Translations under genes and position numbers: made by a program | Notes under the pieces: generated by a model | Databases searched by the model: none | The model's input: only the letters and a program-made list of their open reading frames with translations | What the model was told of the DNA's origin: nothing | Shown here: in pieces, positions 40,783 to 49,053 of the stretch | How the letters are laid out: every line of letters starts with the position of its first letter | How positions within the stretch are numbered: position 1 is the stretch's first letter | NCBI RefSeq assembly: GCF_006716425.1 | Contig: NZ_VFOZ01000003.1 | Coordinates: 1 to 64,000 of the forward strand | Origin: Actinoallomurus bryophytorum | GTDB taxonomy: Bacteria > Actinomycetota > Actinomycetes > Streptosporangiales > Streptosporangiaceae | Length of the DNA: 64,000 nt | Direction of reading: 5' to 3'

Positions 40783-42420
40783 TCAGCCGCGGCCGAGCGT
40801 GGACATCTCCTGGCGCCGCGCGTGGCGGGCTCTGCGGTACCAGAGCCACAGGGCCCCCATGGTGAGCCCGACCAGCAGGGCGAAGGCGGCGACGGCCTTC
40901 CCGATGGCGTCGAAGACGATCGTCCGTCCCGCGACCCAGTCCTCCGCCAAGGTCGCGGCGAGGACGACCGCGCCGGCCGCGGTCGCCGCGAGCCCGCACC
41001 ACAGCGGACGGCGGCCCCTGGTCTGGGAGGTCCATTCCCGCAGATAGGGAAAGGAGATCAGGAAGACCGGGACCAGGGCGAACACGCCGGCGATCAGGTA
41101 GAGGTAGGCGAAGTGCGGGTCCCACATCGACAGGTGCTTTCCGCCGTCGTCGGGGACCTCCGTGGTGTTGACGCCGAGGAAGGCGATCACGAATCCCACC
41201 GACACACCGATCAGGCTGAGGACGCCGGCGGCGAAGGCGTTCCATTTCTGGCGGCCGTCGTTCCTGCGCCGCTCACGTACGTCTATCGCGGTGATCTCGG
41301 AGCGGAGACTCCCGTCGAGCTGGTCGAACATCTGGCTGAGAGCCTTGGCCTGGTTGGACAGATCCATCGCCTCGTAGAGAGCCGTCTGGAAGGTCTCGAT
41401 CCGCATCAGCGGGAACTCCACGCTGAACGTCAGGTCGAACTCCAGGTTGCCCAGGTTGTCGGCGAGCTCCTCCAGGTCGGCCCGGGTCTGCAGGCCGGCC
41501 TCCTGGCTCTGTTTCCGCTCCTTGAACTGGCGCACCTGCTGATAGGCGTCGTGCCAGATCTGGCGGAAGCGTGAAGAGGTGCCGACCGCGTGGACCGTGG
41601 ACAGGAAGATGCTGTCCTCGACGTAGCGCTGGTGGCCGTAGAGAAGACTGACGTAGGGCGTGACCACACCGAGAGTGCTGAGGTTCGCGTCGTGCACGGG
41701 CTCCTGCCGGAGGGCCTGCAACCAGCTTCGGCCATTGGGGAACGGCCGGTCTGAGAGTTTGACCGCGTTCAGCTGTTCCGGCGTCTTTGGAATGCCGAAC
41801 TCCTCCCGGTACGGAGGGGTCTCCCGGTAGACGATCTCGTTGATCACGACCGGACCGGGCGCGCGCTCCTCTTCGTTCCTGCGCTCGACGAACACCAGTT
41901 GATGCCGTTCGGGCAGAAGGGCGTCGTCGCTGCCGGTCTGGTCATCCTTTGCCAGCCCTTCCCAGACCAGGTCCCCGGTGGGGAGGTCGCGCACGAAGTC
42001 CTGGAGGTCCTTCCCGCCGATCCTGACCTCGTTCTCGATGCACTGCTCCAGCACCCTGGTGATCGGCTTGACGCTGGACAGGTCGCGTAACGGCTGGGTG
42101 GTGAACTCCAGGATCACTGCCAGCACGACCTGGTTGGATGGAAGGGCGAAGAGAAGGGCGTCGGTCCTGGCCATCCCGATGCCATCCACCAGATCGATCA
42201 GCCGGACATCCACGGCCTCGCCGACCGTGCCGCCGCCGATGAGGTCGAACGGCAGCAGGCGCGGCAGCTGGTCTTTGTACAGCTCGTAGTGCCGCTGCAG
42301 GCCGCCCAGCTCGAGGCGGTCGCCCAGGTCCTCCGAGGAGGTGCCCTGGTAGTGCCACGACGTGGAATAGGTGGTGACGACGCGTACCTTGCAGGCGGTA
42401 TCCCTAAGGTCACCCAGCAT
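40783..42420 (-). CDS. Large unrecognised protein with four C-terminal membrane spans (CorA-like layout)
   Basis: 545 residues from the ATG at 42420 (an in-frame ATG at 42438 is also possible). About 390 soluble residues, mixed alpha/beta then helical, include a charged coiled-coil-like stretch (R-Q-F-K-E-R-K-Q-S-Q-E-A) and a long amphipathic helix (A-K-A-L-S-Q-M-F-D-Q-L). Four hydrophobic segments follow at about 395-417, 435-457, 473-497 and 503-527, and a basic tail. The layout resembles CorA-type channels, but the G-M-N signature is absent. I do not recognise the family. It stands alone between the kinase (convergent) and the hydrolase. Confidence 0.6.
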   Translation of the reverse strand: MLGDLRDTACKVRVVTTYSTSWHYQGTSSEDLGDRLELGGLQRHYELYKDQLPRLLPFDLIGGGTVGEAVDVRLIDLVDGIGMARTDALLFALPSNQVVLAVILEFTTQPLRDLSSVKPITRVLEQCIENEVRIGGKDLQDFVRDLPTGDLVWEGLAKDDQTGSDDALLPERHQLVFVERRNEEERAPGPVVINEIVYRETPPYREEFGIPKTPEQLNAVKLSDRPFPNGRSWLQALRQEPVHDANLSTLGVVTPYVSLLYGHQRYVEDSIFLSTVHAVGTSSRFRQIWHDAYQQVRQFKERKQSQEAGLQTRADLEELADNLGNLEFDLTFSVEFPLMRIETFQTALYEAMDLSNQAKALSQMFDQLDGSLRSEITAIDVRERRRNDGRQKWNAFAAGVLSLIGVSVGFVIAFLGVNTTEVPDDGGKHLSMWDPHFAYLYLIAGVFALVPVFLISFPYLREWTSQTRGRRPLWCGLAATAAGAVVLAATLAEDWVAGRTIVFDAIGKAVAAFALLVGLTMGALWLWYRRARHARRQEMSTLGRG

Positions 42421-42497
42421 GATTGCCCCCGTTGGCATTCGCTACCGTGTATACCGGAAATCTCACGGTAAGTGTCCAACCGAGAGTGCGGTGTCAC

Positions 42498-42515
42498 CAC
42501 CGGGCTAGCCCGGTG
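42498..42515. other. Perfect 18-base palindrome
   Basis: CACCGGGCTAGCCCGGTG is a perfect palindrome in the 226-base gap 42421-42646, upstream of the large membrane protein gene. It could fold as a hairpin or be an operator for a dimeric regulator. No partner regulator is adjacent. Confidence 0.5.
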
Positions 42516-42579
42516 CTTTCACTGCAACATTCGGGACGGTGCCGGCTGACCCTGCCGACACATCCGGCGGGCCGAGTAC

Positions 42580-42599
42580 CGCGGCCGTCAAAGGCCGCG
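42580..42599 (-). terminator. Hairpin after chloroperoxidase-like gene
   Basis: CGCGGCC (42580-42586) and GGCCGCG (42593-42599) pair around GTCAAA, 48 bases downstream of the minus-strand stop at 42647. A plausible terminator without a T-run. Confidence 0.5.
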
Positions 42600-42646
42600 C
42601 GCCGGGATCCTCTCCTCCGGGCGCACGGCCTCCGACCGGGCGATGA

Positions 42647-43483
42647 TCAGGAACGCAGGAACGCCAGCAGCTCGGCGTTGAAGGTGTCGGCGTGGGTGAC
42701 GTTGAGCCCGTGGGGAGCGTCCTTGACCACGACCAGCTTGCTGTTCTCGATCGCCTCGGCGGTGCGCTTTCCGCTGACCTCGAACGGCACGATGGCGTCG
42801 GCGTCGCCGTGGATGACCAGGGTCGGGAAGGTGAACGCCTTCAGGTCCTCGCGGAAGTCGGTGGTGGAGAACGCCGTCGTGCAGTCCAGCGTGCCCTTGG
42901 GCGAGGCGGCGGCGGCGATCGTGACGTTGTAGGCGCGCTGCTGCTCGCTGACCAGGTCCGTACGGCCGTTCACGGCGAAGAAGTTCGTCACGAACCCGTC
43001 GAGGAACGCGATGCGGTCGGCCCGCAGGCCGTCGTGGAAGCCGGTGACCGTGGCCTCGTCGATGCCGCCCTCGGGGTTGTCCTCGGACTTGAACAGGTAC
43101 GGCGGGACGGCGGCGGCGAACACCGCCTTGGCGACGCGTCCGCTGTCGTACCTGCCGACGTAGCGGGCGACCTCCCCGCCGCCCATGGAGAAGCCCACCA
43201 GCGTCACGCCGGTCAGGTCCAGGCGTTCGAGCAGGGTGTTCAGGTCGGCCGCGAACGTGTCGTAGTCATAACCGTCCCAGGGCTGGGACGAGGAGCCGAA
43301 TCCACGCCGGTCATAGGTGATGACCCGGTACCCGTCCTCGACCAGCGCGGGCACCTGCTTCTCCCATGACCGGCCGGACAGCGGCCAGCCGTGGATCAGG
43401 ACCACGGGTGCTCCCGAACCATGGTCCTCGTAGTACAGCTCCACGGGAGAGCCGTTCTCCTCGCCGACGGTGATGTACGGCAT
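42647..43483 (-). CDS. Alpha/beta hydrolase, non-heme chloroperoxidase type
   Basis: 278 residues. The serine nucleophile is S99 in V-G-F-S-M-G-G-G; oxyanion motif L-I-H-G-W-P-L-S-G; catalytic Asp in V-I-H-G-D-A-D-A-I-V-P; His in D-A-P-H-G-L-N-V-T-H. These motifs are those of cofactor-free haloperoxidases/perhydrolases (Bpo/Cpo), in practice often esterases. The ATG at 43483 follows GAGAGG by nine bases; the frame extends upstream to 43573 but with poor start context. Monocistronic. Confidence 0.87.
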   Translation of the reverse strand: MPYITVGEENGSPVELYYEDHGSGAPVVLIHGWPLSGRSWEKQVPALVEDGYRVITYDRRGFGSSSQPWDGYDYDTFAADLNTLLERLDLTGVTLVGFSMGGGEVARYVGRYDSGRVAKAVFAAAVPPYLFKSEDNPEGGIDEATVTGFHDGLRADRIAFLDGFVTNFFAVNGRTDLVSEQQRAYNVTIAAAASPKGTLDCTTAFSTTDFREDLKAFTFPTLVIHGDADAIVPFEVSGKRTAEAIENSKLVVVKDAPHGLNVTHADTFNAELLAFLRS

Positions 43484-43642
43484 TTCACGGGTCCTCTCAG
43501 TTTCGGGCTCCGGCCGGAGAATCCCCTGCTCATCCCTACCAACCTGTCCCGATATGGGTGTGTCTGTCGTCAATCATCGCGGAGGCGCGATCGGCCGGTC
43601 GCCCCTGGGGGGCGAATTCATCGGCCGGATGCCGCGCGTGCA

Positions 43643-44875
43643 CTACAGCGTCGAAAGGTCCACGGCGTCCCCCATCGCCGCGTATCCCGCGTCACCCGGG
43701 TGCAGATGGTCGCCCGAGTCGTACGCCGGGCGCATGCGGTGGGGGTGGCGGGCGTCGCGGAGCACGGCGTCGAAGTCGACGACCGCGTCGAACGCGCCGC
43801 CGGTCCGGATCCAGGAGTTCACGGCCTGCCGGGTGCGCTCCTTACGCGCCGTGTAGCACGAGCAGCCACCGAAGGGCGTGAGCGTGCCGCCGATGACGCG
43901 CAGGCCGCGTGCGCGGGACCGTACGGCGATCTCGGCGAGCCCCGCGGTGATCTTGGCGGCATCGAGCTGGTACGGGGCCCGCTGGATGTCGTTGATCCCC
44001 TCCAGCACGATCACCGTGCGCACGCCCGGCCGCGAGAGCACGTCCCGGTCGAGACGGTGGAGCGCGGACGGGCCGTCCTCGCCGTCGTCCAGGAGGACGC
44101 GGTTGCCGCCGATCCCGGCGTTGAGCACGCCGAACCTGCGCTGTGCCGGACCGCGCAGCAGCCGTCCGGTGAGGACGTCGGTCCACCGGTGGTCGGCGTC
44201 GTCGGAGGACCGGTAGCCGTCGGTGATGGAGTCGCCGAGCGCCACGATCGAGCCGGGAGCCGCGGTCGCGCCGGCGACGTCGACGCCCGAGACGAAGCGC
44301 CAGACCACCGTGGGGGAGGGGAACGCGCTCGCGTCCAGGGCGTTCGCCACGTCGGCGCCCCCGGCGAAGAAGGAGTGCCGCATCGCGATCGGGTGATAGC
44401 TCATCCGGACCCGGCGACCGGGCGTGTACGTGGTGACGAGCAGGTCATGGCGGGCGGGCACCGTGAGGAGGACCGGGTCGCTGACGGCCTCGGCGCCCGG
44501 CGCCACCGTGACCGCCGCCCTCCGGTGGAAGGTGACCTGGCGCAGAGTGCCGGGTGCCACCTGCGCGGTGCCGGGGACCGCGGGCAGTGCCACCGTCGTG
44601 TGCCCCACGAGCAGGGGAGCGGTGCCGAAGACGTTCGAGAGCCGCACGCGTACGGCCGTGCCCCCGATGCTCGTGTGGACGACGTCGCGGATCGTGCAGT
44701 CCGCGCAGCCACCGTCCATCGCGGCGGCCATCGTGCCCTGCCAGGTGCCGGCCCACGGACCGGTGGGCCGGGCACGTGGCGCCGCGCCCGCGGAGACGGA
44801 CGCGCCGCCGAGAGCAAGGAGCGCGACTCCGGACGCGATGGCCACAGGCCCCCGAAACGCTTCAGACCACCCCAC
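43643..44875 (-). CDS. Secreted SGNH/GDSL hydrolase
   Basis: 410 residues with a probable signal peptide (hydrophobic run V-A-I-A-S-G-V-A-L-L-A-L-G, A-G-A-A). After an N-terminal beta-sandwich (about 40-205) comes the SGNH domain: block I G-D-S-I-T-D-G with S216, block II G-I-G-G-N, block III E-G-I-N-D-I, and block V D-H-L-H-P-G-D-A-G-Y. Such two-domain secreted enzymes deacetylate or deacylate polysaccharides. The start is a GTG at 44875 whose signal peptide has only one Arg; a GTG at 44845 is an alternative. Confidence 0.85.
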   Translation of the reverse strand: MGWSEAFRGPVAIASGVALLALGGASVSAGAAPRARPTGPWAGTWQGTMAAAMDGGCADCTIRDVVHTSIGGTAVRVRLSNVFGTAPLLVGHTTVALPAVPGTAQVAPGTLRQVTFHRRAAVTVAPGAEAVSDPVLLTVPARHDLLVTTYTPGRRVRMSYHPIAMRHSFFAGGADVANALDASAFPSPTVVWRFVSGVDVAGATAAPGSIVALGDSITDGYRSSDDADHRWTDVLTGRLLRGPAQRRFGVLNAGIGGNRVLLDDGEDGPSALHRLDRDVLSRPGVRTVIVLEGINDIQRAPYQLDAAKITAGLAEIAVRSRARGLRVIGGTLTPFGGCSCYTARKERTRQAVNSWIRTGGAFDAVVDFDAVLRDARHPHRMRPAYDSGDHLHPGDAGYAAMGDAVDLSTL

Positions 44876-44944
44876 GGCGACCGCCCATCCGACCTAGTCG
44901 AAGCTAGGAGGAGTGTCTCCGCGGGGGCTCGCCTCCGTCAACGG

Positions 44945-45239
44945 TCAGCGGCGTGTGCGCCGCACCTCGGGCCGGGCGGCCGAGGGCAGCTTCGCGCGGG
45001 CCGCGGCCGGCGGGTAGAGCGCGACCACGTGGTAGCCGAAGTCCACCGAGTCCGGGGCCGCCGAGGAGAGGTTCAGGGTGAAGCCGGTGGCGCTCGTGTC
45101 GCTCACCCAGTAGGCGCCGCCCGGGTCACCCTGCGGCGTCGCGACGACGATCGGCCTGGCCTGGGGGTCGATGAAGCCGACCCGGAACGAGCACGGCGCG
45201 GACGTCGCGCCGGCGGCCACGTCGCAGACGCCGCTCACG
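44945..45239 (-). pseudogene. Beta-rich extracellular-type protein, C-terminal remnant
   Basis: On the minus strand about 98 codons remain before the stop at 44945. They include V-A-A-G-A-T-S-A-P-C-S-F-R-V-G-F, P-I-V-V-A-T-P-Q, A-Y-W-V-S-D-T-S-A-T-G-F-T-L and V-D-F-G-Y-H-V-V-A-L, the pattern of a terminal H-type-lectin-like or tail-type beta-sandwich. The match begins abruptly at about 45240, where a plus-strand discoidin fragment starts. No signal peptide or start belongs to it. The tail P-E-V-R-R-T-R-R is basic. Confidence 0.5.
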
Positions 45240-45503
45240 CCTGGCGGCCGCATGGTGGTCGACCTGGGCGCGACGTACGCCCTGGACCGGATCACCCTGA
45301 ACTGGCAGCCGGGCCGCGCCACACCGGCGGTCATCTCGGTCTCCGGCGACGGGCTCACCTACCGTCAGCTCACCACCGCCGCAGGCAAGGGCGACGAGAC
45401 GCTGCCGCTCGGCGGCGCGACCGCCCGCTACGTCGCCATCCAGGCCCCACGCTGGGAGGGCAACACCGGCCTGAGTGAGGTCGCGGTCTTTCCGGCGGAC
45501 TGA
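45240..45503 (+). pseudogene. F5/8 type C (discoidin) domain, C-terminal remnant
   Basis: About 86 codons: M-V-V-D-L-G-A-T-Y-A-L-D-R-I-T-L-N-W, then Y-R-Q-L-T-T-A-A and A-R-Y-V-A-I-Q-A-P-R-W ... L-S-E-V-A-V-F-P, the second half of a carbohydrate-binding discoidin domain that normally ends a secreted glycosidase. The first ~50 residues of the domain and all upstream enzyme sequence are missing; the break is at about 45240. An in-frame ATG at 45171 exists only because the frame is open antisense to the other remnant. Confidence 0.55.
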
Positions 45504-45674
45504 GGAGTAGGGCACGACTCGCCACGATGACGCATGGTTCGCCGGCGTTTCGGCGTCGCCGGATTCGGCCACCGGCCCGTGTCCGCCGTACTCGAGGCGG
45601 CTCCCGGCAGCGGCCACGCCGGCCATCGCGGCGGAGGCCGGTGGCATGATTACGCCCTTGCGGGAGAGGTGGAG

Positions 45675-46054
45675 ATGGCCGACCAGGAGGACGTGCGCCG
45701 TATCGCGCTCTCACTGCCCGGGACGGTCGAGGACGAGGACCGCTTCGCGTTCTCCGTGCTCAGCCGGGGCAAGAACAAAGGGATCGCGTGGGTGTGGCTC
45801 GACGCGTCGAGCCGAAGAAGCCGCGTGTCCCGCGGCCGGATGTGATCGCCGTCAGGGTGGCCGGCCAGGGTGAGAAGAAGGAGCTCCTCGCCTCCTCCGA
45901 CGGCGGGAAGTTCTTCACCGAGCCGCACTACAACGGCTTCCCCGCGGTGCTGGTCCGGCTGCCGGCCATCGACGAGGACGAGCTGAGAGAGCCGCTCACC
46001 GGCGCCTGGCGCTGCCAGGCGCCGAAGGCCTTCGTCAGAGAGCCCAGTTTCTGA
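45675..46054 (+). pseudogene. MmcQ/YjbR-family protein, frameshifted
   Basis: The start M-A-D-Q-E-D-V-R-R-I-A-L-S-L-P-G-T-V-E and core W-V-W-L are in one frame. The continuation R-V-E-P-K-K-P-R ... E-P-H-Y-N-G-F-P-A-V-L-V-R-L and the end A-P-K-A-F-V are in another. One base is missing at about 45802-45803 (CTCGA-CGCGTC, where CTCGAGCGCGTC would restore L-E-R-V-E-P). Without the fix, translation stops at 45845 after 56 residues. The family has a CyaY-like fold of unknown or DNA-binding function. AGGTGGAG precedes the ATG. Either a real recent frameshift or a sequencing error. Confidence 0.8.
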
Positions 46055-46111
46055 CCGTCGCCGGGACGAGCGGGCACGACGCCGCGACCGTGACCGCGCC
46101 TGCCGTCCGCA

Positions 46112-46132
46112 GGGAAGGACACGGTCCTTCCC
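46112..46132 (+). terminator. Terminator hairpin after MmcQ/YjbR remnant
   Basis: GGGAAGGAC (46112-46120) and GTCCTTCCC (46124-46132) form a perfect 9-base stem with the loop ACG, 58 bases after the stop at 46054. Confidence 0.6.
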
Positions 46133-46295
46133 GGCGAGGATCCCTTCGGCGGGCCATCCTGACGTCGCACACCTCCGGTCCCCGGAGACGCCACCGCCTC
46201 CCGGTGCCCTGAACGGCGCCGGTCCGCGCGTTCCCTCCACCGGACCGCACGGCACCGCTCTGCGGCGCGCTCGCAAGTGATCTGCCGCACATGCC

Positions 46296-46321
46296 GTCAC
46301 AACGATCGAACAGGCGGTGTC
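46296..46321 (+). promoter_or_regulatory. ECF41 (SigJ-type) sigma factor promoter-like site
   Basis: GTCACA (46296-46301) and TGTC (46318-46321) are separated by exactly 16 bases. The known ECF41 consensus is TGTCACA-N16-CGTC; with the preceding C this is one mismatch in each element. It ends 34 bases before the DoxX start. DoxX-like and other small redox proteins are among genes linked to ECF41 factors. No sigma gene lies in the window. Confidence 0.5.
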
Positions 46322-46355
46322 TTGAGGCCGAACCCTGGAAACGAAGGAGAGCCTC

Positions 46356-46742
46356 ATGAACTTGGCACTGTGGACCGCCGCCGGACTGCTCGCCGTGGTC
46401 GCCCTGGTCGGCGGCATCAGCAAGGCGTTCGTGCCCAAGGAGAACCTGGCCGAGGCCCCTGGCGGGGAATGGACCGAGGACGCCCGCGTCGGCTTCGTCA
46501 AGAGTCTGGGGGTCCTCGAACTCCTGGCCGCGGTCGGCCTGACCCTTCCCGCCGTGGTCGGCATCGCGCCGGTCCTGGTGCCGGTGACCGCCGTCTGCTG
46601 GATCCTGCTGATGGTCGGCGCGATGATCACCCATCTCCGCCACGGCGGTTTCAACAGGTTCGTGGTGCTGAACATGGCCTATCTCGCTCTCGCGGCATTC
46701 ATCGCATGGGGCCACTCCGGCCTCGGGTCCTTCACCTCCTGA
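46356..46742 (+). CDS. DoxX-family membrane protein
   Basis: 128 residues, four predicted membrane helices. Typical start W-T-A-A-G-L-L-A-V-V-A-L-V-G-G-I-S-K and helices L-G-V-L-E-L-L-A-A-V-G-L and W-I-L-L-M-V-G-A-M-I-T-H. A sequence resembling a ribosome site (GAAGGAGA) precedes the ATG. DoxX-like proteins are associated with redox or thiol stress membrane complexes; the exact role of this short form is unknown. Convergent with the propeller protein gene 10 bases on. Confidence 0.8.
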   Translation: MNLALWTAAGLLAVVALVGGISKAFVPKENLAEAPGGEWTEDARVGFVKSLGVLELLAAVGLTLPAVVGIAPVLVPVTAVCWILLMVGAMITHLRHGGFNRFVVLNMAYLALAAFIAWGHSGLGSFTS

Positions 46743-46752
46743 CCGACGCCGC

Positions 46753-47796
46753 TCAGCCGCCGACGTAAGCGGGGGCGAGTGCCGCGGTCATGATTCGTCG
46801 TGCGGTGCCCGTGCCGTCCGCCGGGACGGTCCACAGGTCGCTGCCGTAGTCGCCGGCCAGGGAGTAGACGACGGTGTGGGCGTCGGACCAGACGACCTGG
46901 TCGTCGACGCTGCGGTGCTCGGCCAGGGGTGTCTCGCGCATCGTGTGCAGGTCCAGCGCGTACAGCCGCCAGGGGGCGTCCGGCGACAGTCCCTTGACGC
47001 GTTTCTTGAACACGAGCCGCGTGCCGTCGGGGGACAGGGACGGGCACTCGACGTTCTCCCGCAGGGTGCGGACGGTGTGCGCGGCGGCGTCGCCCTGTAC
47101 GAGGTAGGTCTTCCCGCCGGTCGCGAGGGTCGCGTAGAAACGGGTGTCGTCGGCGAACGTCACGCCCCAGAAGTTGACGTCGGCGGCCCGGTACGCGTGG
47201 CCCTCCCTGGTGATGGCGTAGGACTCCAGGCTGCTCGCCAGCTGCCAGGTCCGTGTGTCGACGATCGAGGTACGGGTGGAGAACGCGGTGCCCGCGTAGG
47301 AGTCGCCGCTGACGAACACGGTCCAGGAGACCATCCGGCCGCTGGGCGAGACCCGGGCACGTGTCGGGATGCCGCCGAGCGGAAAGCGGCGCAGCTCGTG
47401 CAGGCGGGAGTCCAGGACGACGGCGCGGTACGTGTCCTGCACGGCTCCGTGGACGGCCTGCAGGCAGATCCCGGTGCCGGCGGCCGCGTAGAACCGCAGG
47501 CACTTCACCCCCGAGGCGGTACGCGGGCCGTCGGGCGCGGCGGCCGGGACGGTGGAGAGCTCGTCCCGGTGCGGTCCCCAGGCCATGTTCCGGAAGACCA
47601 TCAGCCGCTCGGCGCTCGCGGCGAGCGAGACGTGCCCGGCGGCGATCGGCGGCCCGCCGGCCTGTGCCTGGTCCTTGCGGTCGGCGCGGCCCGCGGCGTG
47701 CAGAACGGACGCGGTCGCGACGACGGCCAGCACCGCCACCGCGGCGGCCAGGACGAGCAGGCGGTTGCGGTGGTTCATCGGCTGCCCGGTGCTCAT
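46753..47796 (-). CDS. Membrane-anchored or secreted TolB/WD40-like beta-propeller protein
   Basis: 347 residues. One N-terminal hydrophobic segment (L-L-V-L-A-A-A-V-A-V-L-A-V-V-A) serves as signal anchor or signal peptide. The body has propeller-like repeats: R-V-S-P-S-G-R-M-V-S-W, P-S-L-S-P-D-G-T-R-L-V-F-K, D-Q-V-V-W-S-D-A-H-T-V-V-Y and S-D-L-W-T-V-P-A-D-G-T-G. It starts within the MFS stop (ATGA), so the two are co-translated. Possibly a ligand sensor or accessory factor for the transporter; unknown function. Confidence 0.7.
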   Translation of the reverse strand: MSTGQPMNHRNRLLVLAAAVAVLAVVATASVLHAAGRADRKDQAQAGGPPIAAGHVSLAASAERLMVFRNMAWGPHRDELSTVPAAAPDGPRTASGVKCLRFYAAAGTGICLQAVHGAVQDTYRAVVLDSRLHELRRFPLGGIPTRARVSPSGRMVSWTVFVSGDSYAGTAFSTRTSIVDTRTWQLASSLESYAITREGHAYRAADVNFWGVTFADDTRFYATLATGGKTYLVQGDAAAHTVRTLRENVECPSLSPDGTRLVFKKRVKGLSPDAPWRLYALDLHTMRETPLAEHRSVDDQVVWSDAHTVVYSLAGDYGSDLWTVPADGTGTARRIMTAALAPAYVGG

Positions 47797-49049
47797 ACGG
47801 CGGCCTCCACAGGACGCAGCCAGGCGGTGGCGCCGACGCAGACCATGAGTGCGATCGCGGTCGCGGTCAGCGCGGTGTGGTCGCCCCACGCCGTCCAGGC
47901 GGCGCCGAAGGCGAGTGAGCAGGCGAAGCGCGCGGCGGCCTGGCCGGTCTGGACGAGCGCGAGACCGCTCGAGCGCAGGGCGGCCGGCACGGTCGCGGAC
48001 GCCGCGGCCATGAGTACCCCGTCGGTGGCCGCGTAGAAGGTGCCGTGCAAGGCCAGCACGGCGTACGGCAGCGCGCCGAAGTGCCAGGGCGTCAGCAGCA
48101 GCCCGTACGCGGCGAGCAGGGCGACGTGCCCTCCGAGGAAGACCCGCCAGCGGCCCAGCCGGTCGGCGAGGCGGCCCAGCGGCACGGTGAGCGTCAGGAA
48201 CGCGGCGGCGGTCCCGAGCGGCAGCAGCGCGAACCACTGGACCGGGACGTCGAACCGGTGCTGGAGCACCAGGTAGACGAAGGAGTCGCTGACCGTGGCA
48301 AGCCCGAGCAGCAGCGCGCAGATCGCGAGGCGTCGCAGGTCACGTCGCTTCAGCAGGGCGAGGGCGGCTCGCAACGAGGCACGGTCCCCGGTCGTGGCGG
48401 CGCCGCGCGCGGTGGCCTGGCGTCCGGGGACGAAGAGCAGGAGCACCAGGACGCCCATCACCGCCACGCACGTGCTCACCGTGAAGACCGCGTCGTACCC
48501 CTCGGCGGCCTGCCGCAGGATCACGAACGCGACGAGCGGCCCGAGCAGCGCGCCCGCGGTGTCCATCGCCCGGTGCACGCCGAACGCGCGGCCGTGCGTC
48601 GCGGGCGCCGACGCGAGCGAGATCATGGCGTCTCTCGGCGCCGTGCGCAGGCCCTTGCCCGTACGGTCGACGGCCAGCACCGCGCCGATCAGCGGGAGAG
48701 TGTGCACGAGCAGCAGCAGCGGCTTGCACACCGCCGAGAGGCCGTACCCGACCACCGCGACGGACTTGTGCCGTCCCCGGCGGTCGGCGAGGTGGCCGCC
48801 CACGAGCCGCACGACGGCGCTGAAGCCGTTGTAGACGCCGTCCAGCAGGCCGAAGCCGAGCGGCGACAGCCCGAGCCCGGCGACGAGGTAGAGGGGGAGG
48901 ACCGCGGTGATCATCTCCGAGGAGATGTCGGTGATCAGGCTGACGGCGCCGAGCGCGAAGACGGTGGGGGCGATGGCGGCGGTCCGCCGGGGCCCGGGAC
49001 GCAGCGCGTCCCGGGCCGCGGTGGCGCCGCGGCTGTCCGCGACGTACAT
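47793..49049 (-). CDS. MFS transporter, 12-helix drug-resistance type
   Basis: 418 residues. First helices contain S-L-I-T-D-I-S-S-E-M-I-T-A-V-L-P-L-Y-L, and the loop 2-3 signature reads G-G-H-L-A-D-R-R-G-R-H-K. V-D-R-T-G-K-G-L-R-T-A-P-R-D-A is a hallmark of a broad group of putative efflux MFS proteins often followed by a propeller protein, as here. Substrate unknown. Starts 4 bases before the phosphoesterase stop. Confidence 0.85.
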   Translation of the reverse strand: MYVADSRGATAARDALRPGPRRTAAIAPTVFALGAVSLITDISSEMITAVLPLYLVAGLGLSPLGFGLLDGVYNGFSAVVRLVGGHLADRRGRHKSVAVVGYGLSAVCKPLLLLVHTLPLIGAVLAVDRTGKGLRTAPRDAMISLASAPATHGRAFGVHRAMDTAGALLGPLVAFVILRQAAEGYDAVFTVSTCVAVMGVLVLLLFVPGRQATARGAATTGDRASLRAALALLKRRDLRRLAICALLLGLATVSDSFVYLVLQHRFDVPVQWFALLPLGTAAAFLTLTVPLGRLADRLGRWRVFLGGHVALLAAYGLLLTPWHFGALPYAVLALHGTFYAATDGVLMAAASATVPAALRSSGLALVQTGQAAARFACSLAFGAAWTAWGDHTALTATAIALMVCVGATAWLRPVEAAV

Positions 49050-49053
49050 CCGG

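Larger units (their letters stand above)
46055..46355. other. Intergenic region, 301 bases
   Basis: Contains the hairpin at 46112-46132 and, at its right end, the ECF41-like promoter at 46296-46321 for the DoxX gene. The middle part (46140-46280) is GC-rich; I see no gene in it. Confidence 0.5.

Noticed and set aside
45171-45245. ATG at 45171 as a genuine start of a short discoidin protein
   Set aside because: The codons between 45171 and 45240 are antisense to the other remnant's family-typical sequence; a discoidin domain starting in mid-fold would not be stable or exported.
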